In this document: piece by piece, positions 35,654 to 43,784 of the stretch
Layout: each line of letters opens with the position of its first letter
Position numbering within the stretch: the first letter of the stretch is position 1
Assembly: GCA_046263155.1 (NCBI GenBank)
Contig: JBHELF010000056.1
Location: forward strand, 1 to 58,045
DNA length: 58,045 nucleotides
DNA from: DATADF01 sp046263155
GTDB lineage: Bacteria; Actinomycetota; CADDZG01; WHSQ01
Reading direction: 5' to 3'
Position numbers and translations under genes: made by a program
Notes under the pieces: model-generated
Database searches by the model: none
The model's input: only the letters and a program-made list of their open reading frames with translations
What the model was told of the DNA's origin: nothing

Positions 35654-36874
35654 GTGGTAACGCCTGCTGCCCCGAGACTTCCGGCCGGCGAGAGATTGCG
35701 CCGCGCGGGGATTGCCGCGTGGTCCGTCATAGGTCTACTGATTCTTGTCGCTATCTCCTTTTGGTTACTGCTAAAGATTCGGGTGATCTTTCCCCCCCTC
35801 CTGATAGCGCTGCTGATCATCTACATGTTGAACCCACTTGTAACCAGACTGGAGCGCCGTCGCGTGCCCCGGACGGCGGGGACGATCGTTACGTTCCTGT
35901 TGGCGATCGGTGTGTTCGCGCTGATCCTCATCCTGCTCGTTCCCGCCGTCTCAAACCAGGTTTCCTCTTTCAGCGAGGAGTGGCCCCGCTTCCGTACCCA
36001 GATGGCCTCCTTCGTGATCGACACCACGGAGTCGATCGACAAGCGTTTTGGGACGAACATCGACAGCGCGCAGATCGCCTGCCTCTTCGATGCGGACCAA
36101 ACGATCGAGGGGGCGGACGCCCCGACTCCGGCCCAGTGCGATGAGGTGACTCGCAAGTTTCGAGATCAACTGGGCCAGCAGGCCGGACGGATAACCGAGA
36201 TCGGCTTGACCGTTCTCGAGGTGCTGCTGGTATTCATCCTGGCCCCCCTGGTTGCTCTCTACCTCCTGATCGACCTGCCGCAACTACAGAGAGACATGTT
36301 GAATCTCGTCCCCGAGACTCACCGCGCGGAGGCCGCGGACCTCGCCTCCAAGGTTGGCAGAACGGTCGGCGGGTTCTTTCGCGGACAGTTGGTCGTAGCT
36401 CTGATCGTCGGCGTCTTGTCCGCCATCGGTTTCCGAATAATTGGACTGCCCTTCTGGCTTGTCATCGGAGCGATCGCCGGGTTCTTCAATCTGATCCCTC
36501 TGGTCGGCCCTTACATCGGGGGCACGCTCGGCTTTCTGGTCGGAACCGTCAGCGGTGGTGTCGGCCTCGGGCTAAGGGCTGCTCTTGTCGAGCTGATCGT
36601 TCAACAGCTCGACAATCACTTCATCAGCCCGAACGTAATGAAGCGCACCGTGAACCTGCATCCAGTGACGGTGATGCTTTCGATCCTCGCCGGCGGGGCC
36701 GTGGCCGGCTTCTGGGGAATCCTGCTGGGAGTGCCGGCGGTCGCGGTCGGCAAGCTGGTTCTCGGACACCTCTGGGCCACGCGGGTATTGGGCGAAGAGG
36801 TCTCGCCCTACGCGACTACGAAGTCGGAGGCCGGCGAGCCCCCGTCGGTCGTGCCCGAGTCCGCGAAGAGTTGA
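35654..36874 (+). CDS. AI-2E family transporter (PF01594)
   Basis: A 406-residue polytopic membrane protein. An N-terminal pair of helices (about 22-60), a long extracytoplasmic stretch (about 100-185) and about five further helices (about 190-370) with PLVALYLLIDLPQLQRDMLN, GFFRGQLVVALIVGVLSAIG and GFFNLIPLVGPYIGG motifs match the AI-2E/YdgG-type exporters. Members carry varied cargo (signals, Na+/H+); autoinducer export is not implied. The extended extracellular loop with two Cys (ACLF...AQCDE) is unusual. It ends 1 base before the convergent gpgS stop. GTG start. Confidence 0.87.
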   Translation: MVTPAAPRLPAGERLRRAGIAAWSVIGLLILVAISFWLLLKIRVIFPPLLIALLIIYMLNPLVTRLERRRVPRTAGTIVTFLLAIGVFALILILLVPAVSNQVSSFSEEWPRFRTQMASFVIDTTESIDKRFGTNIDSAQIACLFDADQTIEGADAPTPAQCDEVTRKFRDQLGQQAGRITEIGLTVLEVLLVFILAPLVALYLLIDLPQLQRDMLNLVPETHRAEAADLASKVGRTVGGFFRGQLVVALIVGVLSAIGFRIIGLPFWLVIGAIAGFFNLIPLVGPYIGGTLGFLVGTVSGGVGLGLRAALVELIVQQLDNHFISPNVMKRTVNLHPVTVMLSILAGGAVAGFWGILLGVPAVAVGKLVLGHLWATRVLGEEVSPYATTKSEAGEPPSVVPESAKS

Positions 36875-37837
36875 TCAGGCCAGATGCGAGCGCATCGGCG
36901 GTCGCTCCACCATCGTGAGATCGAAGCTGGTGGGGGCCGCCGCCCCATCAGGGCGCGGGGCGTATTGAGTTAGCTCCTCTGGAATCGGGCTCTCGAGTTT
37001 GACGCGGCCGACCTCTTCGGCGCGCTTGAGGATCACCTGCATCACCTGGTGGGCCGTTCGTCCCAGGCTCCGGATATCGCGGTTTCTGTGCACGCGACTC
37101 TGGAGATCGACTTGCACCGTCCGGCCGAGGCCTAGCTGCCGAACGACGTCGATCAGCAGCCCGACATCTACTCCGTAGCCCGTGAAGAAGGGCAGGTTCA
37201 TCGCCACACTTTTCCGGATCGCGTATTCGCCCGAGAGGGGCTGGATGAATCCACTGAGCTTGGGGAAGCACATTTGTAGCAGCGGTCGAGCGAGAACCTC
37301 GGTGACGCGTGCGCCCTCGGTTGTCTCCTCGGTCGAGCCGGCCGAGGGCCGGCGATAGAAGGCCTTCGCAAAAACGATTTCGGAATCCAGAACCAGAGGT
37401 GCCACGAGACGCGAGACGAAGTGCCCTGCGAAATTCTGGGTGTCGGAGTCGAGCCAAACGACAATGTCTCCGGTTAACACTGCAAGGCTGCGCCATAGAG
37501 CCTCACCCTTCCCGCCTCCCGGCTGCAGGCTCACGTTCCCGAGCAGTTTCTCGACTTCGTAAACCACCGCGCCCTCGGCGCGCGCAAGCCGGACGGTCTC
37601 GTCCCGGGAACCGCTGTCGATTACGACCAGCTCATCTATGAGCCCGGCGGTCTCCATGAATTTCTGCCGAATTGTTCGGCAGATTGAACCCACTGTTGAT
37701 GCTTCGTTGAGCGCGGGGAGACAGATGCTGAGTCGCAGTCCCTGATTGCGCTTGGCACGAATGACATCCTCGAGCGCCCAGCCTTCTCCCTGCAGCGTTG
37801 CCGACCCGAACCAATCGGCGACCTCGGGCTGAAGCAC
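36875..37837 (-). CDS. gpgS: Glucosyl-3-phosphoglycerate synthase
   Basis: GT-A glycosyltransferase that joins glucose from an NDP-glucose donor to 3-phosphoglycerate, first step to glucosylglycerate and methylglucose polysaccharides. Family marks: LRLSICLPALNEASTVGS (donor site), DELVVIDSGSRDET, the GGGKGEALWRSL loop, and the metal-binding WLDSDTQNF. QPLSGEYAIRK and a conserved YGVDVGLLIDV motif follow. Length 320 fits mycobacterial GpgS. No gpgP phosphatase gene is adjacent in this window. It starts with GTG 4 bases after the thioredoxin stop in a DUF4395-trx-gpgS run. Confidence 0.93.
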   Translation of the reverse strand: MLQPEVADWFGSATLQGEGWALEDVIRAKRNQGLRLSICLPALNEASTVGSICRTIRQKFMETAGLIDELVVIDSGSRDETVRLARAEGAVVYEVEKLLGNVSLQPGGGKGEALWRSLAVLTGDIVVWLDSDTQNFAGHFVSRLVAPLVLDSEIVFAKAFYRRPSAGSTEETTEGARVTEVLARPLLQMCFPKLSGFIQPLSGEYAIRKSVAMNLPFFTGYGVDVGLLIDVVRQLGLGRTVQVDLQSRVHRNRDIRSLGRTAHQVMQVILKRAEEVGRVKLESPIPEELTQYAPRPDGAAAPTSFDLTMVERPPMRSHLA

Positions 37838-37841
37838 GCTT

Positions 37842-38294
37842 TTAGACGGTCTCTAGAGTGCGGGTGACGTCCTCCGCTGCGGGAACGGAAGCCCAGCGCC
37901 TGACCACGTGGCCGCTGGCCGTAATGAGGAAAACCGTCGGTATCGAGCGCACTCCGTATCGAGTCGCAATGTCGGCTCGCTCGATCGCATCGACGAGCCG
38001 GACTTCGGTGAGACCGGATGTTCTGTCTGCCGCCGCCCGTACGATCCGGATAGCCGCCTTGCACGGCCGACACGTTTCGCTGGTGAAGACGATGAACGCG
38101 CAGCATCCCTCCATCAGCTCGAGACCGAAGTCCTCCACATCCAACCGTTCGGGACCGCCGACCATGCGCGCGCGATACCAATTCAGGAACCCTAGAAAAA
38201 TCAGCCCGACCAACGCGACGAGGCCCAAGACCAGGGCCCGATCGGTCACCCCTGTGAGGTTCGCACTCGCTGGACCAGCAAGTAAATCTCGCAC
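37842..38294 (-). CDS. Membrane-anchored thioredoxin-like protein
   Basis: 150 residues from GTG 38294, which lies 5 bases past the DUF4395 stop; a longer frame exists but would overlap that gene. One membrane helix (about 16-35) is followed by a thioredoxin fold with redox motif CRPC in TSETCRPCKAAIRIV, the VRLVDAIERADIATRYGVRSIPTVFL segment (cis-Pro in SIPT) and GHVVRRW. This suggests a membrane-tethered disulphide or peroxide-stress reductase; orientation in or out is uncertain. Pairing of a DUF4395 protein with a thioredoxin is common in actinobacteria, so I infer cooperation. Confidence 0.85.
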   Translation of the reverse strand: MRDLLAGPASANLTGVTDRALVLGLVALVGLIFLGFLNWYRARMVGGPERLDVEDFGLELMEGCCAFIVFTSETCRPCKAAIRIVRAAADRTSGLTEVRLVDAIERADIATRYGVRSIPTVFLITASGHVVRRWASVPAAEDVTRTLETV

Positions 38295-38299
38295 CCCAG

Positions 38300-38665
38300 T
38301 CAGAAAGCGGTTGCCGCGGCGATGGCGGCCAGCAGCATCACGGCGAGAGCGGGCCCCCAGCCAATGACCCACCACGCGGTCGACTCCTCGCGCAAGGTGT
38401 AGAGGCCGAACGTCGCGATGCCGAGAAAGACCGTCCCCAGGCTTTGTGAGAATCGGGGAGGGGCCGCAGGCTCGGGTTCCCCTCGGGGAATCGGCAGCCA
38501 TCTGTATAAGTGGGCGAACAGGTTCCAGCGAGGGCCTCCGATTGCTGCAACCCCCATAATCACGGCCAGGATGGGAACGACGAGGCTCGCTTTCAAAAGA
38601 AACGCCACCGCGAGGAGGACCGCCTGGGCACCCTGGGCGAAGCGCGGGATGTGCGAATCGATCAC
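38300..38665 (-). CDS. DUF4395 membrane protein
   Basis: 121 residues with about four hydrophobic segments and the DUF4395 marks: IDSHIPRFAQGAQAVLLAVAFLL at the start, then RWNLFAHLYRWLPIPRGEPEPAAPPRFSQSLG in the middle (written in two parts: RWNLFAHLYRW and PPRFSQSLG). The GTG start at 38665 is the only suitable one. Function is unknown. It is first in the DUF4395-thioredoxin-gpgS run, 5 bases before the thioredoxin start, so a redox-linked membrane role is the main hypothesis. Confidence 0.85.
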   Translation of the reverse strand: MIDSHIPRFAQGAQAVLLAVAFLLKASLVVPILAVIMGVAAIGGPRWNLFAHLYRWLPIPRGEPEPAAPPRFSQSLGTVFLGIATFGLYTLREESTAWWVIGWGPALAVMLLAAIAAATAF

Positions 38666-38789
38666 GGTTGGAATCTACCGCCCGGTCGATTCGGCTCTGG
38701 CCAGAACGAGTGAGGGGTGCTTAAGTAACCGAATGTTGAAGCCGATGCCTCTTGAGAGCTGCAATAGCTGCATGACTGGGGGCTCCTAG

Positions 38790-39248
38790 ATGGCAAAGAT
38801 CCTCGTAGCCGATGACGACGCGGATATCAGACAGATCGTTTCCTACGCGCTAGTCGAGGCTGGTCACGAGGTAGCGGTAACCAAAGACGGCGACGAGACT
38901 GCGGCCAGGCTCGCGAGCGCTGAGCCTCCCGAGCTCCTCGTGCTGGATCTGATGCTGCCGGGGCTGGACGGTTACGACATCCTCGAGCAGATGCGCGGCG
39001 CCAACATCCGCGACATGACGAGGGTGCTCGTTATCAGCGCTCAGTCTTCCGAGAAAGACGCCCGGCTGACATTGGAGCTGGGGGCCGACTCCTTCCTGCC
39101 GAAGCCCTTCGATCCGGCCGAACTGGTAGCAAAGGTCGAGGAATTGCTCGCCATGGACGTCCATGAACTGGCTCGCCTTCGCGACCAGGAGCACGATCGT
39201 GCTCTTCTGCTCTCTCAGCTGGAGAACATCTTCGACTCCTCTCCTTGA
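38790..39248 (+). CDS. Response regulator (receiver domain only)
   Basis: 152 residues. A CheY-like receiver: acidic pocket KILVADDDADIR, phosphoacceptor Asp in LLVLDLMLPGLDGYDIL (near residue 53), Thr/Ser switch RVLVISAQSSEKD and the conserved Lys in SFLPKPFDPAEL. About 30 residues follow the receiver (helical, ELARLRDQEHDRALLLSQLE), too short for a DNA-binding domain. No sensor kinase is adjacent. The next gene, an ECF sigma factor, begins 28 bases later, so it may act in that regulatory unit. Confidence 0.9.
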   Translation: MAKILVADDDADIRQIVSYALVEAGHEVAVTKDGDETAARLASAEPPELLVLDLMLPGLDGYDILEQMRGANIRDMTRVLVISAQSSEKDARLTLELGADSFLPKPFDPAELVAKVEELLAMDVHELARLRDQEHDRALLLSQLENIFDSSP

Positions 39249-39276
39249 TAAGGGACGCCGGTAACCTGTCCCTACC

Positions 39277-39882
39277 GTGAAGCGTCCAATCGAAAGCTCG
39301 ACCGACCTCGAAGGCGATCTTGTTACGGCCGAACTCCTCGACCGCTGCAAGAGCGGCGATGAGAGAGCGTGGGCCGAGCTGGTGGAGCTGACTCATCGAC
39401 AGGTCTACACCCTGTGTTTGAGGATCTTGAAGGACCCACAGGATGCAGCGGAGGCGACGCAGGATGCGTATCTCAAGGTGTGGCGAGGCCTCAAAGGGTT
39501 CCGCGGTGATGCGCGCTTCGGAACATGGCTTTACCGCGTCGCCAGTAACAGCGCGATCTCTCGGCATCGGAGGCGGCGCCGAACGTCCAGCCATGAGGTG
39601 GGAGCCGACGACGAGCTGCTCGCTCGGATCCCGGCCGACTACTCAACCGAGGCGCAGGCGGGGGCGCGTGTCGAACTGGGGCATCTCGAACGCTGTCTGC
39701 GCCAACTCCCGCAGATCTACCGGGCGCCATTGGTATTACGGGATGTGTACGGGCTCTCGATGTCAGAGATCGCGACACAACTCAAAATCTCTGAGACCGC
39801 GGTAAAAGTGCGCGTGCACCGGGGCCGCAAAAAGCTTAAGGATCTAATGGAAAAGACAACGGAACGCGAGGAAAGACAATGA
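39277..39882 (+). CDS. ECF (extracytoplasmic function) RNA polymerase sigma factor
   Basis: 201 residues in the two-domain ECF layout. Region 2: LLDRCKSGDERAWAELVELTHRQVYTLCLRILKD and then DAAEATQDAYLKVWRGLKGFRG with the -10 recognition helix (shown here in short form: DAAEATQDAYLKVW). Region 4: LRQLPQIYRAPLVLRDVYGL followed by SMSEIATQLKISETAVKVRVHRGRKKL. GTG start. The gene ends in a 4-base ATGA overlap with a zinc-finger anti-sigma gene, the classical arrangement for signal-controlled ECF factors. Its own promoter target is unknown. Confidence 0.92.
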   Translation: MKRPIESSTDLEGDLVTAELLDRCKSGDERAWAELVELTHRQVYTLCLRILKDPQDAAEATQDAYLKVWRGLKGFRGDARFGTWLYRVASNSAISRHRRRRRTSSHEVGADDELLARIPADYSTEAQAGARVELGHLERCLRQLPQIYRAPLVLRDVYGLSMSEIATQLKISETAVKVRVHRGRKKLKDLMEKTTEREERQ

Positions 39883-40223
39883 ATTGCGCAGAGATCCAAG
39901 CGGCACTCCCCGCTTACCTTGGAGAACGGGGTACCTCACTGGCGTTGCGTCGCCATATCTCTCGCTGTGCGGACTGCCGCGCCGAGCTCGAGACTTACGA
40001 GGCCCTCCATTCGGGTTTGACCCAGCTGCGGGAGGTGCCTGCGGAGGTCCCGCCCGGGTTGCTGGCCTCTCTTATGGCGATTCCGCAGCGCGCGTCGAGG
40101 GCCGAGTTTGCGAAGGATCACGTCATGCGCAACCGACTTGCTTACGGCGGCGGAGTGGCACTTGCTCTCGTCGGAGGGACGGCTGCCCTCCTGTGGCGCC
40201 GACGCCGGTTGGGGTTGGCATAA
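39879..40223 (+). CDS. Zinc-finger anti-sigma factor (ZAS type)
   Basis: 114 residues. The ZAS motif appears as Cys3, His26, Cys30 and Cys33 (HISRCADC), the pattern that binds zinc and often responds to redox stress. A central helical linker (about 40-80) would clamp the sigma factor. A single membrane helix lies at about 88-106, followed by a basic WRRRRLG tail, so the protein is membrane-tethered with a cytosolic sensor domain. The ATGA overlap with the sigma gene ensures coupled synthesis. Confidence 0.88.
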   Translation: MNCAEIQAALPAYLGERGTSLALRRHISRCADCRAELETYEALHSGLTQLREVPAEVPPGLLASLMAIPQRASRAEFAKDHVMRNRLAYGGGVALALVGGTAALLWRRRRLGLA

Positions 40224-40294
40224 ACGTCGGTCTCCCAGCGTTCGGATAGACCGGGCACGTACTCAGACTCCCTGCGTGGGAAACTGAAAGCCTT

Positions 40295-40368
40295 AGGGCG
40301 GTAGCTCAGTCCGGCAGAGCGCTGGTCTCCAAAACCAGTGGTCGGGGGTTCGAATCCCTCCCGCCCTG
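40295..40368 (+). tRNA. tRNA-Trp (anticodon CCA)
   Basis: 74-nt cloverleaf: the acceptor AGGGCGG (40295-40301) pairs with CCGCCCT (40361-40367). The anticodon stem CTGGT/ACCAG encloses CTCCAAA with CCA at 34-36. The T arm contains GGGTTCGAATCCC. It lies upstream of secE as in other bacteria, but here two extra genes intervene. Confidence 0.95.
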
Positions 40369-40382
40369 CGCCTCAGACTACG

Positions 40383-40414
40383 CGTCAGGGGAGCAACTTC
40401 GCCCCACTTTGACG
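40383..40414 (+). terminator. Imperfect hairpin after tRNA-Trp
   Basis: CGTCAGGGG pairs with CCCC...TGACG, with three unpaired bases in the right arm, followed by GGTTTCTCTT. It starts 15 bases after the tRNA and could end that transcript. The T-run is poor, so confidence is low. Confidence 0.35.
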
Positions 40415-40462
40415 GGTTTCTCTTCCTGTCGGGGCGCCCCCAATGTGAAGCCGCGGGAGACG

Positions 40463-40576
40463 CGATTCGAATCTAGGGGACCGCGAAAGGGGCGATTCTG
40501 CTGAGAACGATTCCTCGCCCAGAACCCGACTCGTTCCAAATCTGGCACCGTCTCACGCTCTGTTGAGCTATACGCT
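40463..40576 (-). pseudogene. Possible decayed minus-strand tRNA remnant
   Basis: Read on the minus strand, GCGTATAGCTCAACAGAGCG (40557-40576) resembles a tRNA 5' end and D arm. AGATTCGAATCGCGTC (about 40460-40475) resembles a T arm. The spacing (about 100 bases) is too long for an intact tRNA and the anticodon arm is not recognisable. I regard this as a weak call. Confidence 0.25.
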
Positions 40577-40586
40577 CGATCCAAAG

Positions 40587-41192
40587 ATGAGCAAGCGAAA
40601 GATTGACGTCGTCAAGGCAGTGATAACACTTTGCCTCGGCGCCTTGCTTTCGTGTTCAGACGGAACGCCGACCCCGAGAGCCGGGACGTCACCTACGGCG
40701 CCGACGCCTAGACAAACATCGTTTTCCGATACGACTCCGTCTCCCCCGAGCGGCCTACGTTTCTCCGATGTGTTTCGTCCATTCGGCCCCTTTGGATTCA
40801 AGTCGGTGTCAGGCAAGCGTGCGCGAGCCCAAATTGCTCCGATCGAGGCTGCTATCGCGGGCGTGGCGCGAATTCGCGGAGCTAACGTGAAGGTCGCCGC
40901 GGCTAGAGGCAGGCTCCCGGTAACTGTTGTGGTGGCAGGTATCAAACCCACTGGAGGGAGTTCCACACGAGACGCTTTTGCCTCCGTCTTGACTTCCCTC
41001 TCCCATAGAGATCCGTCGCCGGAGAGGGCCGCGAGCGGTCAGGCTTTCTTGTTCACAACTGACACGCCGGCTCATATCTACGTCGCTCCGATTGCCCTGG
41101 AGCCGTATCTCCTGCTCCTTGTGACAGTCGCAAGGCCGAATGCCCCGAGCGAGGCTGTCGTGAGGGGCATTCTTGAAGCCAACAGTCGATAA
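40587..41192 (+). CDS. Lipoprotein of unknown function
   Basis: 201 residues from ATG 40587 (the frame is open to TTG 40563). The N-terminus is a basic, hydrophobic lipoprotein signal ending LGALLSC. A Thr/Pro/Ser-rich linker follows (TPTPRAGTSPTAPTPRQTS). The remaining part (about 65-200) is a mixed alpha/beta domain, with VKVAAARGRLPVTVVVAGI and AHIYVAPIALEPYLLLLVTV, that I cannot assign. Codon use looks less GC-biased than the neighbouring ribosomal genes. It lies in the insert between tRNA-Trp and secE and may be a recent arrival. Confidence 0.6.
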   Translation: MSKRKIDVVKAVITLCLGALLSCSDGTPTPRAGTSPTAPTPRQTSFSDTTPSPPSGLRFSDVFRPFGPFGFKSVSGKRARAQIAPIEAAIAGVARIRGANVKVAAARGRLPVTVVVAGIKPTGGSSTRDAFASVLTSLSHRDPSPERAASGQAFLFTTDTPAHIYVAPIALEPYLLLLVTVARPNAPSEAVVRGILEANSR

Positions 41193-41320
41193 AGCAGGAC
41201 GGAGCGTACTCACCGATTACTCAGACGTGGCTCGAACGGGTCCAACTCGGCCGGATTCGGGTCCGTCGTCCCCGACGCGAAATGCCGCGCTGGATGCAGC
41301 TTTCGGGCGCTGACCCGTGC

Positions 41321-41345
41321 GTGGGGTTCGAATCCGTCCCACCCT
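41321..41345 (+). repeat. tRNA-Trp 3'-end-like fragment
   Basis: GTGGGGTTCGAATCCGTCCC followed by ACCCT closely resembles the T arm and 3' acceptor strand of the real tRNA-Trp (40344-40367, GGGGGTTCGAATCCCTCCCG then CCCT), with only a few mismatches. No 5' half precedes it. It could be the attachment-site copy left by integration at the tRNA, or the relic of a duplicated tRNA. Confidence 0.5.
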
Positions 41346-41406
41346 ACTCCCTACGCTTCGTGAGCTTGACGGAGGGAGGTGCCCGCTCCCGTCGAAAAGA
41401 GACGCC

Positions 41407-43356
41407 GTGAATCGATCGACGCGCTTGGTGATGCTCGTGGCGTGCGTCCTCTTGATCGGGACGGCGGCAGGACCTCTTGCTGCGGATGCTGCGCCCGCGG
41501 GTCGCGGCCTCGTCGTGCGCGACGGTGTCACGCAGCCGGTTTTCTCCTACCCCGCCGCGATACGCGAGACGGTCTACGTGCAATCCACGATCGACGGCGA
41601 CTTCGACGGCCGCCTCGATCTCCTCGCCACCGACATCATCCGGCCCAAGGAAACGTCAAAGGGACTCAAGGTTCCCGTGATCTATGAGATGAGCCCGTAC
41701 TACCAGAGCCTTGGCCGCGGTAATGAAAGCGAGATAAAAAACGAAGAAGACGGTGACTTCTCGCAAGAGAAGTTCCCGCTGTTCTACGACAACTACTTCG
41801 TTCCTAGGGGATATGCGGTTGTCCTTCAGGACATGCGAGGCACTCGTAACTCCGAGGGATGTCAGGTCTACGGCGATCAGGAAGAGCCCCTCGACGCTCA
41901 GGCAACGATCGATTGGCTGAACGGAAAAGGAACCGCGTTCACCGCTACCGGCGAGGAGGTCAAAGCCAGCTGGTCGACGGGGAAGGTCGGGATGATCGGC
42001 AAGTCCTACGACGGCTCGGTTGCAAACGGAGCCGCGTCGCTCGGCGTCAAGGGTCTCGAGACCATCGTCCCGATCTCGGCGATCTCGACTTGGTACAACT
42101 ACCACTATCACAACGGCGCGCAGCGCACCGGGACGCTGCTGACGCCGACGATCTTTGCTTTGGATTGCCCGCTTTGCGTAGAACCTCTCACCCCGATGTC
42201 CACGGATGAGGAACGAGGGGCGGACTACTACCGGGCCAGGGCCGCCGAACACGGCTATTGCTCGGCGCACGGAGCGGCCTTGATCGCACAGGGCCTCAGC
42301 CCGACGGGCGATTACAACGCTTTCTGGGCCGGGCGCGACTATCTAAAAGACGTCAAGAACGTGCGCGCCAGCGTTTTTCTGATTCACGGTCTCAACGATT
42401 ACAACGTCGTGCCCAGCGCCTACGACTCTTGGTGGTTCGCTCTGTCTAAGAGAGACGTTCCGCGCAAGATCTGGCTCGCGCAGATCGGCCACGTCGATCC
42501 CTTTGACTTCCGCAGGGCCGAATGGGTCGAGACGCTTCATAGATGGTTCGACTATTGGTTGCACGACATCGACAACGGGATCATGGATGAGCCCATGGCC
42601 GATGTCGAAACCAGTCCCGGCCACTGGGAGAGCTACGCAAATTGGCCCATCCCCGGGTCGAAGGCGACAAACCTCTACCTGGGCCCCCAGGCCAAGGACG
42701 CGCCGGGAACGCTCGTGCTGAAGCGGCCTAAGGAGGGATCGCAGTCGTACACCGCCCCCGTTGGATCGGGCAACGACGACCAGCTGGTCGCGTCACCGCA
42801 GGAGGCGCGCCCCGACCGGCTTGTATTTCTCACGCGGAGGCTCAAGCGCGATGTGCGCATCAGCGGTGCGATCGCGATGGATATCACCGCGAGTCTCAAC
42901 CGCCCGGACACGAACTTCACCGCGTTTCTGGTCGATTACGGCGAGGGCCAGACGATCAGAAAAGTTGCCTATATGCAGAACGATGGGGTCGTGGACACTC
43001 AAAAGGAGACTTGCTGGGGGATTAGCACCAAGCAGGACGATGCCTGCTACAAGGAAGTGAACTACGCCATGGCCACCGGTGAGTACGAGATCGTCAGCCG
43101 GGGATTTCTGGATGCCAAGCATTACGAAGGCCTGGAGCTGCCCTCGCCGATCGTTCCCGGCCAGGCCTACCGGTTCCGCTGGGATGTCTACGCGGACGAC
43201 TACACGTTCGTCGCCGGGCACCGTCTCGGGGTGGTGCTGGCCGGCAACTCGAGCATGGTCGTCCCCGACCCCTCCGCCGCAACCGTCATCGTGGATCTCA
43301 CCAGCAGCCGAATCATCCTGCCGGTGGTCGGCGGCGCGGGCGCCTTCCGCTTTTAG
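41407..43356 (+). CDS. Secreted CocE/NonD-type hydrolase (X-Pro dipeptidyl-peptidase S15 family)
   Basis: 649 residues from GTG 41407 with a signal peptide (about 1-28, ending AADAAPA). The alpha/beta-hydrolase domain has the S15 nucleophile motif GKSYDGS (Ser200), acid Asp331 in HGLNDYNVV, and His362 in IGHVDPFD. The C-terminal jelly-roll domain typical of S15/CocE enzymes begins near residue 415 and includes VFLTRRLKRDVRISGAIAMD. It would cleave Xaa-Pro peptides or esters outside the cell; the precise substrate is open. An upstream in-frame GTG (41317) would extend the frame through the tRNA-like fragment and is unlikely. It separates tRNA-Trp from secE. Confidence 0.9.
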   Translation: MNRSTRLVMLVACVLLIGTAAGPLAADAAPAGRGLVVRDGVTQPVFSYPAAIRETVYVQSTIDGDFDGRLDLLATDIIRPKETSKGLKVPVIYEMSPYYQSLGRGNESEIKNEEDGDFSQEKFPLFYDNYFVPRGYAVVLQDMRGTRNSEGCQVYGDQEEPLDAQATIDWLNGKGTAFTATGEEVKASWSTGKVGMIGKSYDGSVANGAASLGVKGLETIVPISAISTWYNYHYHNGAQRTGTLLTPTIFALDCPLCVEPLTPMSTDEERGADYYRARAAEHGYCSAHGAALIAQGLSPTGDYNAFWAGRDYLKDVKNVRASVFLIHGLNDYNVVPSAYDSWWFALSKRDVPRKIWLAQIGHVDPFDFRRAEWVETLHRWFDYWLHDIDNGIMDEPMADVETSPGHWESYANWPIPGSKATNLYLGPQAKDAPGTLVLKRPKEGSQSYTAPVGSGNDDQLVASPQEARPDRLVFLTRRLKRDVRISGAIAMDITASLNRPDTNFTAFLVDYGEGQTIRKVAYMQNDGVVDTQKETCWGISTKQDDACYKEVNYAMATGEYEIVSRGFLDAKHYEGLELPSPIVPGQAYRFRWDVYADDYTFVAGHRLGVVLAGNSSMVVPDPSAATVIVDLTSSRIILPVVGGAGAFRF

Positions 43357-43466
43357 CCTGGGGTTCCTAGGGCCCTTCGCCCCCGTGCTAATCTGGCTGC
43401 TCGCACGATCCCCCAGAGGCCGGACCCTTACGAAGCGCGTCCGGCCGTAGAGGAAAGGGCTCCTTC

Positions 43467-43784
43467 GTGAGCACTCAGTTCAACAGACAGCAGCGCCGGA
43501 TGCTGAAGAAGCAGGAAGAGGCCAAAAGGTCCGGTGCGACCGCTGCTCGACCTCCCGCGAAGGCGCCGGGCGGGCCGATCAAGAGAGAGCGGACGAAACC
43601 ACGTCAGTTCGTAAAGGAAGTGGTTGCCGAACTCCGCAAGGTGGCCTGGCCCACTCGCCCCGAGGTCGTGGCCTACTCGGTCGTAGTTCTGATCAGCCTG
43701 ATCATCGTCGCGACCCTCATCTTCGGCATGGACTTCGTGTTCACCAAGGCCGTCCTTGCGCTCTTTGGAATCGAAACCTCATGA
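43467..43784 (+). CDS. secE: Preprotein translocase subunit SecE
   Basis: 105 residues. A Lys/Arg/Ala-rich N-terminal extension (about 1-45) is followed by the conserved amphipathic helix FVKEVVAELRKVAWPTRPEV and one membrane helix (about 68-90). SecE clamps SecY in the translocon. The 4-base ATGA overlap with nusG is standard. GTG start; AGGAAAGGG upstream is the likely ribosome-binding site. Confidence 0.95.
   Translation: MSTQFNRQQRRMLKKQEEAKRSGATAARPPAKAPGGPIKRERTKPRQFVKEVVAELRKVAWPTRPEVVAYSVVVLISLIIVATLIFGMDFVFTKAVLALFGIETS

Noticed and set aside
35654..36874. Quorum-sensing autoinducer-2 exporter.
   Set aside because: The family name is historical; most members transport other cargo, and no luxS is present in the window.
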